Source of the DNA: Candidatus Lindowbacteria bacterium RIFCSPLOWO2_12_FULL_62_27
GTDB lineage: Bacteria > Lindowbacteria > 2-12-FULL-62-27
Direction: 5' to 3'
DNA length: 31,919 nt
Assembly (NCBI GenBank): GCA_001784175.1
Contig: MFPR01000016.1
Span: 1 to 31,919 of the forward strand
A model generated the notes under the pieces. That model had not been told where the DNA came from, searched no databases, and saw only the letters and a list, made by a program, of their open reading frames with translations. The first letter of the stretch is position 1. The number at the start of each line of letters is the position of its first letter. Below are positions 18,401 through 25,764 of this stretch, in pieces. The position numbers and the translations under genes are program-made.

Positions 18401-21400
18401 ATGCGACGGGCAATTGGAATTTGTTCAGGAAGATCCCGAGAATTACGACCTTCAGCTCATCGACCAGCAATACGCGATGCTTCGGCCCCGCGAACACACC
18501 GCCATGGTGCCGCAGGACGAGCGGGAGCATATTGAGCACATCTTCAAGGGCGAAAACGACGTGATCAACACGCTGGTCTGTACGCAGACGCTCGAGCTTG
18601 GCGTGGACATCGGCTCGCTCGATGCGGTGTTGATGAGAAACATGCCGCCCCGGCCGGCCAATTACTGGCAGCGCGCAGGCCGGGCTGGCCGCCGGCATCG
18701 GATGGCCGTGAATCTCGCCTACTGCCGGCCGGTCAGCCACGACCGGGCGTATTTTGCCGAGCCGGTGAAAATGCTCGGCGGACGCATCGATCCGCCCGCA
18801 TTTAATCTGTCCAACGATCTGATGATCGCCAAACATGTCCATGCGTCGATTTTGACCCGATTGCATCAGATGTCGCGCGAGGGGTTTGGACTTTCAGCGC
18901 CGGACCGGGAAGAGATCTTGGAGGCGCTGAAGACCGCGTTTCCGACGAGAATCTGCGATTACCTGTTTGACGAGCGTGGAGACGTGCGGCCGCGGCCGCG
19001 GGATGTTACCGCTCTGCACACGGTCATCACCAAACATCAGCAGGCCATCGAGCAGGCGGTGACCGCGGCGTTCCGGCAGGGCTGGCCGGCGGAGGATATG
19101 ACCGCCGTGTCACAGACCAAACTGGCCGGGCATGTGCTGAACATGACGGCCGAGTTGGAAGCCGTCGTCCAACGCCTCCATCGTCGGCTCCGATGGGCCA
19201 TGGATCAGATGGAAAAAATCGAGACGCTTAGGCGGCGGGTTGGCGTGCCGGACGAGGAACAGCAGGCATTTTATGACCGATGCCGCCGCCTGGTTAAAAA
19301 GCTGAAAGGCCGGGCGCCGCGCCGTCGGGCGCAGTCGGAAGGCGTGGACGACATCCTGACGTACGGTGTTCTGGCGGCGGAAGGATTTCTTCCCGGATAC
19401 GGGCTTGAAACGGGGTCCATCGTCGGGATGGCGGAGGTTCCGAAGTCGATTCGCGGCGCTCGGGATTTCGACCTGCCGCGACCGCCAACCATCGCCGTTC
19501 GGGAATATGTTCCGGGCAACCTGATCTACGCCAACGGTCAACGATTCGTGCCGAGGCGGTTCACGCGCGAGGTGGAGGAGGGGCAGGATCAGTCCATCGT
19601 GTTTGAAGTGAATCCGGCCCGGCAGGCCGTGCGGCAAACGACAACGGCTGCGACGGGGGATCCGTCGGCCGCGGTGATCCGAAGCATCCCGATTTCGGAC
19701 GCGACGCTTGTCCACGTGTCCCGGATTTCAGATGAGGAAGAGAACCGGTTCCAGATGGCCGTGACCCTGTTTATTCGAGAGCTCGATCAGCACAGCGGAG
19801 GCATGGCCTACCGGTGGGGTGAGAAGGAGATTCAGCTCCGGAAGGGCGTGCGGATGCAGATGGTCAATGTCGGCTCGGCGTCTCTCATCCGATCCCGGAA
19901 CCGGTATGGCTATCCGGTCTGTCTCGGATGCGGCCAGAGCGTGTCGCCGCTCTCCTCGGACGCCCAGATCGACGACTTCAGGCGAAAACATGAGGAGTGG
20001 TGCGGCATGCGGCCGGAGTCGATCGGATTTCACTGTGAAATGGCGGTGGACGCGCTGACGATTTCGGATTGTCAGGACTGGGAGGAGGCCTATTCCGTGG
20101 CCGAAGCCATCCGATTCGCCGCGGTGGAACTTCTGGACATGCACATCGAGGATCTTCAGGTGACGGTGATGGGCAAATACGATTCGGACCGGCCCAACGC
20201 CGTTTTGTACGACCCCATGCCGGGCGGGTCCGGACTCTTGGAGCAGATCTGCGCGCGGTTCGGCGAGATCGCGGCGGTAGCCCGGCGATTGGCCGAAACC
20301 TGTCCCTCCGTCTGTGATACGAGCTGTATCGATTGCTTTCAGACTTATAGAAACGCGTTTTATCACCGGTTTCTAAACCGTCATGCAATGTCGGACAGAT
20401 TCACGCGGTGGGGAGACAGCCTGTCGGACACGCGGCCGATTCCGCAGAGGCTTCCGGCGCAGGAACCGGCGGGGGCGGAACAGCCGGTCAACGAGGGCGA
20501 GCGAAAACTGCGGCGGATGCTGGCGGCGGCGAATTTTTCGGAGGGCCGGTGGCAAGAGAGCGTCTCTCTGCCAAGGCCGCTGAACTCGACCACGCCCGAC
20601 GTGACGTTCGCGCATCCGGACGAAGAGGACCGGAAAATATTCATCTACCTGGACGGACTGTCCGGCCATCTGCATGGCAATCCCGAGACGCGAGCGCGGG
20701 ACATCCAGATTCGCGCGGAACTGCGTGCGCAGGGGCATGACGTCCTCGAAATCACGCGGGTGGATTTAGATGACCGCGAGGCGATGACGCGGCATTTGAA
20801 GCGTTTGGCGCGGCTCTTGATCGGCCGGGATGCGGTGGATCGCGTGGCGGGCGAGGCGGATCAGTGGTTCGCGGCGCGGCAGGACCAGCCCGCCACTGCG
20901 CCGGTGGTTGTCCCGCCGCCGCCGGTTGATCTGTTGCCGTTCTACCGGGTTGACCCTCAGCCGCGGGACAGATGGACGACGGCTGTGCCGTTCATTGAAC
21001 TGGAAGTCGCGGCCGGGTGGTTTAGTGACGATCAGGTGGTCGATCACAAGCTGGAGGAGGCCGAACAGTGGGTGGCCCCTCACACGGATCGAAAGATCGC
21101 GGAGGGAATGTTCGTCGCGCGGGTCAAAGGCAAGTCCATGGAACCGCTGATCCCAGACGGCTCGTTTTGCCTGTTTCAGACGCACAAGGGCGGCGGCCGG
21201 GATGGCCGCATTGTCTTCGTCCAGCACCGAGACATCCACGACGCGGAATGGGGCGGAAATTACACGTTGAAACGCTATGCGAAAAGCATCAAGGAGACAT
21301 TCGACGACGAGACATGGCGGCACAAGGAAATCCATCTGGCGCCGATCAATCCGGATTACGAGACTATCATCCTCCGCGACGTGCGGGACGAGCATTTTGC

Positions 21401-21443
21401 GACGATCGCGGATTGGGTGGAAGTCTTGAGGCGGAGAGTGTGA
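15483..21443 (+). CDS. YprA/DruE-like SF2 helicase with DUF1998, Vsr-like region and S24 peptidase domain
   Basis: This 1986-residue protein is the likely core of the system. The SF2 ATPase has Walker A TGTGSGKS (K116), DEAH at 267-270, a SAT motif, motif V LELGVDIGSL, and motif VI QRAGRAGR at 1063-1070. Cys pairs at 507/510, 579/582 and 593/596 mark zinc-binding insertions between the lobes. The DUF1998/MZB module shows PGGSG at 1580-1584 and cysteines 1607, 1611, 1615 and 1618. Residues 1670-1800 resemble a Vsr/DUF559-type PD-(D/E)XK fold, with PD at 1705-1706 and YLDG at 1722-1725. Residues 1835-1986 match the LexA/UmuD S24 fold with GKSMEP (Ser1885) and TLKRY (Lys1930), so the Ser-Lys dyad is intact. 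Length and order recall Druantia DruE. Its TGA overlaps the next ATG by one base. The helicase and S24 calls are firm; the nuclease call is moderate. Confidence 0.9.
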   Translation: MALNPLAYTEKVVRSFLRYQLTAYPFADERLNRQMRRLLSLDTVRQTPLLKGPYVSLSRAFRPGAAVEQLVSEGVLHPHMRQIIPFPAVFGHQEQAIRAVCSGKTTLISTGTGSGKSECFLYPIISRCLELRDQNAPSGVSAVIVYPMNALAEDQLGRLRDLLAGTGIPFGMYIGKTPDYESEVRGRRLNAGSSRADYQAALKQSRARGEGAAIHPVEEVCSREKMRAAGGQPRILLTNVKQLELLLTRQSDVELFDRARLDYLVFDEAHTFTGAQGAEAACLIRRLRSFCGRNPEESVAVATSATIVDAGNPDAARDFASRFFGVAREAVETVQEIYADEMWAAHRTVPPAPDHPSERLAEVLAAVDAPDPEPAVRQSWRNLTGTELPAGDWQAVLYQALAGNELVYQVSKLLELPRALGDLLGELEGKIGRVVTEEELIAWLTLGAASRMDNRPLVRPVSHGYLRGVPGAVVTFDENQTDPVLHLSAEDDPGGGVPKLRLRVSTCTTCGQHYFEHALADFDYTGDIPGGGRAAGGAVYWEPLDESRGGIRMLLVDRLISEEDGDGDDHPRLTALYFCRKCGAAHADETEHCLACGKGGRPVALMAVQQRDGHRGQLRTCLSCGAAGRTTAGRFREPARPVRATPVADVHVLAQDMVHHAERKRLLVFADNRQDAAFQAGWMRDHARRFRLRAIMAQAIAGRPMSVGDLAHTLDQILEQDDALSMALLPEVWAVAPKETGGAVHREERKYLLRILILLEITMGARQQVGLEPWGRLSVRYLGLDAGAEFIQTWSKRLGFTPDVLSEGTTALLDVIRRKKNLLDRTGDIFSKIWGDGDRELQNGYMPELSGIPKGLKLTRQGQDDDRWIDQWVSSSGRQTLASEIAKKWGVAPDQIQTFLTGLWDYLTSEPVGLLAPVTLKGQRGNALPRCHGARQIDADKLLLAAHRGVYRCRACRRRTVSRPPLDRCLAWRCDGQLEFVQEDPENYDLQLIDQQYAMLRPREHTAMVPQDEREHIEHIFKGENDVINTLVCTQTLELGVDIGSLDAVLMRNMPPRPANYWQRAGRAGRRHRMAVNLAYCRPVSHDRAYFAEPVKMLGGRIDPPAFNLSNDLMIAKHVHASILTRLHQMSREGFGLSAPDREEILEALKTAFPTRICDYLFDERGDVRPRPRDVTALHTVITKHQQAIEQAVTAAFRQGWPAEDMTAVSQTKLAGHVLNMTAELEAVVQRLHRRLRWAMDQMEKIETLRRRVGVPDEEQQAFYDRCRRLVKKLKGRAPRRRAQSEGVDDILTYGVLAAEGFLPGYGLETGSIVGMAEVPKSIRGARDFDLPRPPTIAVREYVPGNLIYANGQRFVPRRFTREVEEGQDQSIVFEVNPARQAVRQTTTAATGDPSAAVIRSIPISDATLVHVSRISDEEENRFQMAVTLFIRELDQHSGGMAYRWGEKEIQLRKGVRMQMVNVGSASLIRSRNRYGYPVCLGCGQSVSPLSSDAQIDDFRRKHEEWCGMRPESIGFHCEMAVDALTISDCQDWEEAYSVAEAIRFAAVELLDMHIEDLQVTVMGKYDSDRPNAVLYDPMPGGSGLLEQICARFGEIAAVARRLAETCPSVCDTSCIDCFQTYRNAFYHRFLNRHAMSDRFTRWGDSLSDTRPIPQRLPAQEPAGAEQPVNEGERKLRRMLAAANFSEGRWQESVSLPRPLNSTTPDVTFAHPDEEDRKIFIYLDGLSGHLHGNPETRARDIQIRAELRAQGHDVLEITRVDLDDREAMTRHLKRLARLLIGRDAVDRVAGEADQWFAARQDQPATAPVVVPPPPVDLLPFYRVDPQPRDRWTTAVPFIELEVAAGWFSDDQVVDHKLEEAEQWVAPHTDRKIAEGMFVARVKGKSMEPLIPDGSFCLFQTHKGGGRDGRIVFVQHRDIHDAEWGGNYTLKRYAKSIKETFDDETWRHKEIHLAPINPDYETIILRDVRDEHFATIADWVEVLRRRV

Positions 21444-22027
21444 TGGCGGCGGTCCGTGTCAGGCGCTGTCCGCGATGTGCCGTGAAACTGGGAGTCGACA
21501 AGCTGGTTTGCAGGGTATGTGGCTATCATCTGGCGCCCTTTCTCAATATCAAGTCAGACACGAAGCAGTGCTCCATGTGTAGGAAAATCAAGGCCGTTGC
21601 GTCATTCAATCTGGATAAAAAGTGCATAGATGGATATGACATTGTTTGTACTGTGTGCCGTCAAGCCAAAATTGATTCATTGAAGGCTTTGTCAGACGCG
21701 ATCGCGTTGATACGGGAAACTCCCGGCGCACTGAACGATCGGCAAGTTTTTGTATTGGCCAAAGAAGCGCATCGGCTCAACCCTTCCGACACGCAGACGG
21801 CCGAAACGTTCGAGAAATACAGAGAGGTCATGCAGCAGCATGAGAGGAAGGCCGCCGCCAGTTCGAAGATGTCAAAGGCATCGCGGGAGACCAGAAAGAA
21901 ACTCAGACAAAAAAAACTTGCCGCCAAAAAATTCCGCATGTCGAAAAAGAAATTCAGCGTCTCAGAACTGTACTGGGGCGGAGCATCGCTTCGAACTATC
22001 AGCTCGAACAGATATTGGCGCGGTTGA
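21443..22027 (+). CDS. Small zinc-finger protein with basic C-terminal tail
   Basis: The ATG shares its first base with the stop of the large helicase gene, so this 194-residue protein is almost certainly translated with it. Two zinc-binding units are visible: Cys9/Cys12 with Cys23/Cys26, and Cys43/Cys46 with Cys69/Cys72. The second resembles the ribbon found beside HNH or endonuclease-VII domains, but no HNH residues follow. From about residue 145 the chain is highly basic (many Lys and Arg), suggesting nucleic-acid contact. It may be a DNA-binding partner of the helicase. I do not recognise a named family, and the function is inference. Confidence 0.75.
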   Translation: MAAVRVRRCPRCAVKLGVDKLVCRVCGYHLAPFLNIKSDTKQCSMCRKIKAVASFNLDKKCIDGYDIVCTVCRQAKIDSLKALSDAIALIRETPGALNDRQVFVLAKEAHRLNPSDTQTAETFEKYREVMQQHERKAAASSKMSKASRETRKKLRQKKLAAKKFRMSKKKFSVSELYWGGASLRTISSNRYWRG

Positions 22028-22077
22028 GTGTGACCTATAATCTACATATGGGGATGATCGGAAAGGGGTATTGACGC

Positions 22078-22656
22078 TTGTTTCCTGACCCGGCGGAAAA
22101 AAGAGTTCGATTAGATGTCACGATTGAAAGATCCAGCCTCAAACTTCTGAGTGGAGAACCGATTCCGGTTGTCAGGGACGGCACACTTGGCCAATTGACC
22201 ATTCCAGCGTCTGCGATAACAGATGACGCACAACGGCGCCGGTTTACAATGACCCGATATGAGGGAATGCTTGGTCAAGGGACAACAGTGTTGGTCGAAA
22301 TACAAACGAACAAGGGAATTCCGGACCGGCTTGCGGCCGGCGCAATTGTTCGGGATGACGGAGATCGTCGGTTAAGGCCGACAACCCGATATGTGAAAGT
22401 ACGGATAGAAGAACCATTGCGTTTAGAAATCATCGGTGAGAATTTGGGCCGGCTGCTGGACTGCAAGTGCAAGATCGAGAGTTTGAACCAGGAAGCCGAT
22501 AGCGTCAATCATGCCTATACGCTCATCTCGACCGCATTCGAACCAGAACGGAAAAGTCATACCGGCAACGTATTTTCCAAAGTTTTCGTACAGCGGCATG
22601 ACAAGAAGTGGGTGACGTTGGATGCATTGAGGCAAACCATCCTATGTGGGGTTTGA
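22078..22656 (+). CDS. Unknown protein, 192 residues, TTG start
   Basis: The frame is closed by a TGA at 22072-22074, and the first possible start is the TTG at 22078, about ten bases after an AAGGGG at 22062-22067. The protein looks soluble and mixed alpha/beta, without signal peptide, membrane segment, cysteine cluster or recognisable motif. The end is beta-rich, with FSKVFVQRHDKKWVTLDAL. It lies 50 bases after the zinc-finger gene and 94 bases before the nuclease gene, on the same strand. I do not recognise the family. Coding appears real from codon use and from the fit between the neighbouring genes. Confidence 0.65.
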   Translation: MFPDPAEKRVRLDVTIERSSLKLLSGEPIPVVRDGTLGQLTIPASAITDDAQRRRFTMTRYEGMLGQGTTVLVEIQTNKGIPDRLAAGAIVRDDGDRRLRPTTRYVKVRIEEPLRLEIIGENLGRLLDCKCKIESLNQEADSVNHAYTLISTAFEPERKSHTGNVFSKVFVQRHDKKWVTLDALRQTILCGV

Positions 22657-22681
22657 TTCACTATAAAAATACATTGGCGAG

Positions 22682-22718
22682 GTTCGCTTTCACCGGCATC
22701 GTTCGTTTACCGAAATAG
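22682..22718 (+). repeat. 37-base direct repeat, copy A (upstream of nuclease gene)
   Basis: This copy begins GTTCGCTTTC and ends GAAATAG, and matches copy B (24551-24587) at 31 of 37 positions by hand alignment. It occupies the gap between the unknown gene and the nuclease gene and ends 32 bases before the nuclease ATG. The two copies flank the nuclease gene exactly. They could be paired regulatory elements or the borders of an inserted cassette. Confidence 0.6.
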
Positions 22719-22750
22719 CGGGGCCAATTCGGAGGTGGAGGAAATCCATC

Positions 22751-24541
22751 ATGTTTGACGAGGCACTTTGGGCCGGCGCGCATGCGACGCGGAATTTTGT
22801 CCTGAACGATCCTGTCCTGGACTGGCTAAACCTTTACGGCGAGCAAAAAGGATTTATCAGGGATACCGGGCTGCCGGGGTACGATCCGCGTACGGACATG
22901 TCCGCGTTTCTGTTCAAGAAAGGCATTGAATTCGAACAGGCTGTGATTGGGCACCTTAAAACGCGGGCGGCTGTGGTCACCATTGCGGTTGAGCCGGGGC
23001 AAATACGTGATCCGCAGATGGCCGAACAGACAGTGGATGCCATGGCGCGGGGCGCTCCGATTATCTACAAGGGGGTGCTGCATGACGATCGGCATCAAAC
23101 GTATGGCAGTCCGGACCTGATGGTGAGAAGTAATATTTTACATGAGTTGTTTCCCGCCGCGTTGTCAGCGGGAGACGCCGCCGTTTCCGCGCCGGCGGTG
23201 AAGGGCGGGTCATTTCATTACAGAATTGTCGATATCAAGTTCACGACTCTTGATCTGCTGGTCAGCGGCGAACTCGGCAACTCCGATTCCGGACCCGCTT
23301 ATAAGGCTCAACTGTTCATCTACAATCGCGCCCTGGCGCAGATTCAGGGGTACCTCCCGCCTGTCTCCTATCTCCTGGGCCGGGGCTGGAAGCAGACCAT
23401 CAAGGGTGAGACTCGCAGGGGAGTCAACGCGATGGAACTGCTTGCGCCCGTTTCGCAGACCGGCATGGTCAGCAGGGAAAAAACAATTGCCGCCGTCGTC
23501 GACGCCGCTTGCGATTGGGTCCGGCGGGTCCGATCGGACGGCATGAACTGGACTGTCTGCCCTCATCCGTCCGTGCCGGAACTACGACCCAATATGGGAA
23601 ATAAAGAGGACGCGCCATGGGCTGAGGCGAAGAAGGCTATCGTCGATGAGCTGGATGACCTGACGGTTCTATGGCAGGTGGGAGCGGGAAAACGCGACGC
23701 GGCCTGCCGACAGGGGATTCGTTCCTGGAGAGACAAGAGATGCACAGCCGAGGCCGTCGGCATCACCGGCGCCAAGCAGCAGCCGATCTTGCAGGCCATT
23801 CTCGATATCAACCAGAGAGAGGACGGCCCGACGCTCTCACCCGATCGTGTCACCGCCTGCCGCGAAATATGGGGCCCGGATCCCCCGCTGGAATTTTTCG
23901 TCGATTTCGAAACGGTCACCGACCTGAACGACGATTTCTCCGATTTCCCCCGCCGCGGCGGCCAGCCCATGATTTTCATGATCGGGTGCGGCCATATGGA
24001 AAACGATGCATGGACATTCAAATGTTTTACCGCAACTTCGCTGACGCCGTCGGCCGAAGCCGTCATCATCGACGACTGGATCGACCACATGGGGCAAATC
24101 CGTTTGAAGACCGGCAACGGCATTGAACGACCGGTGGTTTACCATTGGTCTCACGCCGAAACCACAAATCTCTCTACCGCCTATAACGCCTCAGTCCAGC
24201 GCCATCCGGACAAGGCCGGCAAATGGTCCTCCCCACACTGGTTTGATTTTCTCAAAGAGGTCATGAGAGCGGAGCCGGTCGTGGTCCGGGGCGCGCTGGG
24301 GTTCGGCCTGAAAATGATCGCCCGCGCCATGCACCGGCACGGACTGATACAAACCCTCTGGGGGGAAGGCTCCATGGACGGCCTGGGCGCCATGGTCGGC
24401 GCCTGGTGGTGTTGCGAAGAGGCTGCGAAAAATGGGCTCCGGTCATGCGATATCAGCCTGATGAAAGAGATCGAGCATTACAACGAAATCGACTGCAGAG
24501 TCATGATGGAAATCGTCCACCACTTGAGAAAGAATCACTGA
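22751..24541 (+). CDS. RecB-like nuclease fused to YprB-type RNase H exonuclease domain
   Basis: This 596-residue protein resembles the TM0106/DUF2779 group. The N-terminal half has a Cas4/RecB-type PD-(D/E)XK core: GSPDLM with D122, DIK at 161-163, and the downstream YKAQ with Q187. From about 380 there is an RNase H-like exonuclease fold of the RNase_H_2/YprB kind, with DFE at 385-387 and YNEID at 577-581 giving a DEDDy-like signature. Both active sites look intact. A very strong Shine-Dalgarno (GGAGGTGGAGG, 22731-22741) precedes the ATG by nine bases. In Bacillus subtilis the DUF1998 helicase YprA (MrfA) acts with the exonuclease YprB (MrfB), so finding this domain near a YprA-like helicase suggests partners. 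That link is inference. Confidence 0.85.
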   Translation: MFDEALWAGAHATRNFVLNDPVLDWLNLYGEQKGFIRDTGLPGYDPRTDMSAFLFKKGIEFEQAVIGHLKTRAAVVTIAVEPGQIRDPQMAEQTVDAMARGAPIIYKGVLHDDRHQTYGSPDLMVRSNILHELFPAALSAGDAAVSAPAVKGGSFHYRIVDIKFTTLDLLVSGELGNSDSGPAYKAQLFIYNRALAQIQGYLPPVSYLLGRGWKQTIKGETRRGVNAMELLAPVSQTGMVSREKTIAAVVDAACDWVRRVRSDGMNWTVCPHPSVPELRPNMGNKEDAPWAEAKKAIVDELDDLTVLWQVGAGKRDAACRQGIRSWRDKRCTAEAVGITGAKQQPILQAILDINQREDGPTLSPDRVTACREIWGPDPPLEFFVDFETVTDLNDDFSDFPRRGGQPMIFMIGCGHMENDAWTFKCFTATSLTPSAEAVIIDDWIDHMGQIRLKTGNGIERPVVYHWSHAETTNLSTAYNASVQRHPDKAGKWSSPHWFDFLKEVMRAEPVVVRGALGFGLKMIARAMHRHGLIQTLWGEGSMDGLGAMVGAWWCCEEAAKNGLRSCDISLMKEIEHYNEIDCRVMMEIVHHLRKNH

Positions 24542-24550
24542 TTCCTTCCT

Positions 24551-24587
24551 GTTCGCTTTCGCGGGCATTTCTCGTTTACTGAAATAG
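24551..24587 (+). repeat. 37-base direct repeat, copy B (downstream of nuclease gene)
   Basis: This is the second copy of the element at 22682-22718, with six mismatches in 37 bases. It starts nine bases after the nuclease stop and ends 43 bases before the DUF4236 ATG. The blocks GTTCGCTTTC, TCGTTTAC and GAAATAG are conserved between copies. I saw no third full copy in the window by eye. Confidence 0.6.
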
Positions 24588-24630
24588 AAAGACACAAAAG
24601 CAGATCCGAGTCCTCAGGGAGGCGGTCGTG

Positions 24631-24879
24631 ATGGGCTGGAGATGGAGCAAGATCAAAAATTTCGGGCCGTTCCGGGTGATATTCAGCCGAGGCGGGGTTG
24701 GAGGCAGTTTCGGGATTCCCGGGTGCCGGGTGGGGGTGTCTGCGTCAGGACGGCGGTATCTATCGCTTGGGATTCCGGGGACCGGATTGTATTGGACGCA
24801 TTATTTTGGGAAAGATCCGGGCGAGACAGGGACGGCGGATTCGCCGACAGATCTGGAGCACCGGGATGGATCCGTTTAA
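24631..24879 (+). CDS. DUF4236 family small protein
   Basis: This 82-residue protein fits DUF4236: an aromatic/basic start (MGWRWSKIKNFGPFRV) followed by short Gly-rich beta repeats (SRGGVGGSFGIPG, RRYLSLGIPGTGLYW). The usual family member is an N-terminal domain of about 55 residues, often followed by other sequence. Here an acidic tail of about 25 residues follows. I prefer the ATG at 24631, eight bases after AGGGAGG at 24616-24622, to the GTG at 24628. The function of DUF4236 is unknown. The gene overlaps the next one by 14 bases. Confidence 0.75.
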   Translation: MGWRWSKIKNFGPFRVIFSRGGVGGSFGIPGCRVGVSASGRRYLSLGIPGTGLYWTHYFGKDPGETGTADSPTDLEHRDGSV

Positions 24880-25141
24880 GCTTGCGTATATTCTGATCGA
24901 GACGTTTCTATTCTGTTTGACTTTCTATTACGCCACGATGATACGCAACCTGTTCCAATCGGCGGCGGTATTTTGCGTTTTCAACGCCGTGACATGGATT
25001 GTCGGATTCGTCATGTTGATTTTGAAAAATCCCGGGACGGTGAATGGAATGATTTTGGCCAAGATGCAGTTATGTCTCATTGCCGCAGCCGGATTTCTAC
25101 TTGGGGCGTATGAGTGCATCAAGCGTGGCAAGGAGTCCTGA
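24866..25141 (+). CDS. Small membrane protein, three predicted helices
   Basis: The 91-residue protein is very hydrophobic, with likely membrane helices at about residues 6-25, 33-53 and 66-84, and a short basic tail (IKRGKES). The ATG at 24866 lies inside the end of the DUF4236 gene and has GGAG at 24855-24858, which supports coupled translation. The frame continues upstream to a GTG or TTG, but that part only shadows the DUF4236 gene. No family is recognised. The tandem arrangement with the next membrane protein suggests a joint role at the inner membrane. Confidence 0.65.
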   Translation: MDPFKLAYILIETFLFCLTFYYATMIRNLFQSAAVFCVFNAVTWIVGFVMLILKNPGTVNGMILAKMQLCLIAAAGFLLGAYECIKRGKES

Positions 25142-25142
25142 C

Positions 25143-25547
25143 ATGAGCCGACGGTTGGCCGGGAGGATGAGCATGAAGGGCGACGAGATGAGCGGGGAAG
25201 CGCAGTTCTATACGGTATTCTTCCTCATCGCCGGCGCCATCGCTTTTGTCGGCACGCCTTTTTTGATCGGGAGTGATTACATCGAGAGTGACGAAGCAAA
25301 GGCGATGATTGCGCTCTTTTACACCTTCAGTGTCATCGGCATTGGCGGATGCCTGCTCCTGGGACTTGGGATACACGTTTTGCAGTCAAAACTGCCGATC
25401 TCTTCAGCAATTCTGGCATTTTTGATCAAAGCGGCCGTGGCGGTAGTCGTCGTTGCGATTGCATTGTGCTGGTTTTTTGCGATTATTCCCCTGTTTGCGT
25501 TTGTCGCGGGCGGTATAGCGGGCGTGAAAAAGGCCAATCGCCGGTGA
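25143..25547 (+). CDS. Small membrane protein, about three to four helices
   Basis: I chose the ATG at 25143, one base after the preceding stop and seven bases after AAGGAG (25130-25135), giving 134 residues. A short charged N-terminus is followed by hydrophobic segments at roughly residues 20-40, 52-75, 84-103 and 105-125, the last two nearly continuous, and then the basic tail KKANRR. A later ATG near 25167 also has a purine-rich site and cannot be excluded. The family is unknown. It probably acts with the previous membrane protein. Confidence 0.65.
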   Translation: MSRRLAGRMSMKGDEMSGEAQFYTVFFLIAGAIAFVGTPFLIGSDYIESDEAKAMIALFYTFSVIGIGGCLLLGLGIHVLQSKLPISSAILAFLIKAAVAVVVVAIALCWFFAIIPLFAFVAGGIAGVKKANRR

Positions 25548-25572
25548 TAAAATCGATTCTGGAGGTGGCGTC

Positions 25573-25698
25573 ATGAAAGGTTACTGCGGCGAATGCAAGA
25601 AAGAGGTGCGGATCCGGTACGAAGAGGATGACGAGGGAAACATCACCTATCACTGCGTCGAATGCAACTGCGAGATCGACCGGCTGACCGGGAGATGA
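25573..25698 (+). CDS. 41-residue zinc-ribbon protein
   Basis: A short frame starts at an ATG preceded by a strong GGAGGTGG (25561-25568). The protein MKGYCGECKKEVRIRY... has one CxxC at residues 5-8 and a second at 28-31 with a further Cys at 33, the pattern of a minimal zinc ribbon. The strong ribosome site and paired cysteines argue that it is real despite its size. It may bind nucleic acid or a protein partner, but the role is unknown. It begins 25 bases after the stop of the preceding membrane-protein gene. Confidence 0.65.
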   Translation: MKGYCGECKKEVRIRYEEDDEGNITYHCVECNCEIDRLTGR

Positions 25699-25764
25699 GA
25701 ACTGTGGTCATGGAATCCATATTGCCTGCACGTCAATCCGTAGGTTATCCTTAGCTCATCGACC

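Noticed and set aside
21068-21442. Upstream extension of the zinc-finger gene frame
   Set aside because: It only shadows the S24 end of the helicase gene; the ATG overlapping the helicase stop is the natural start.
15483-21443. Plain housekeeping MrfA/YprA helicase
   Set aside because: The protein is more than twice the usual MrfA length, has extra zinc, nuclease-like and S24 modules, and sits beside DISARM-type genes.
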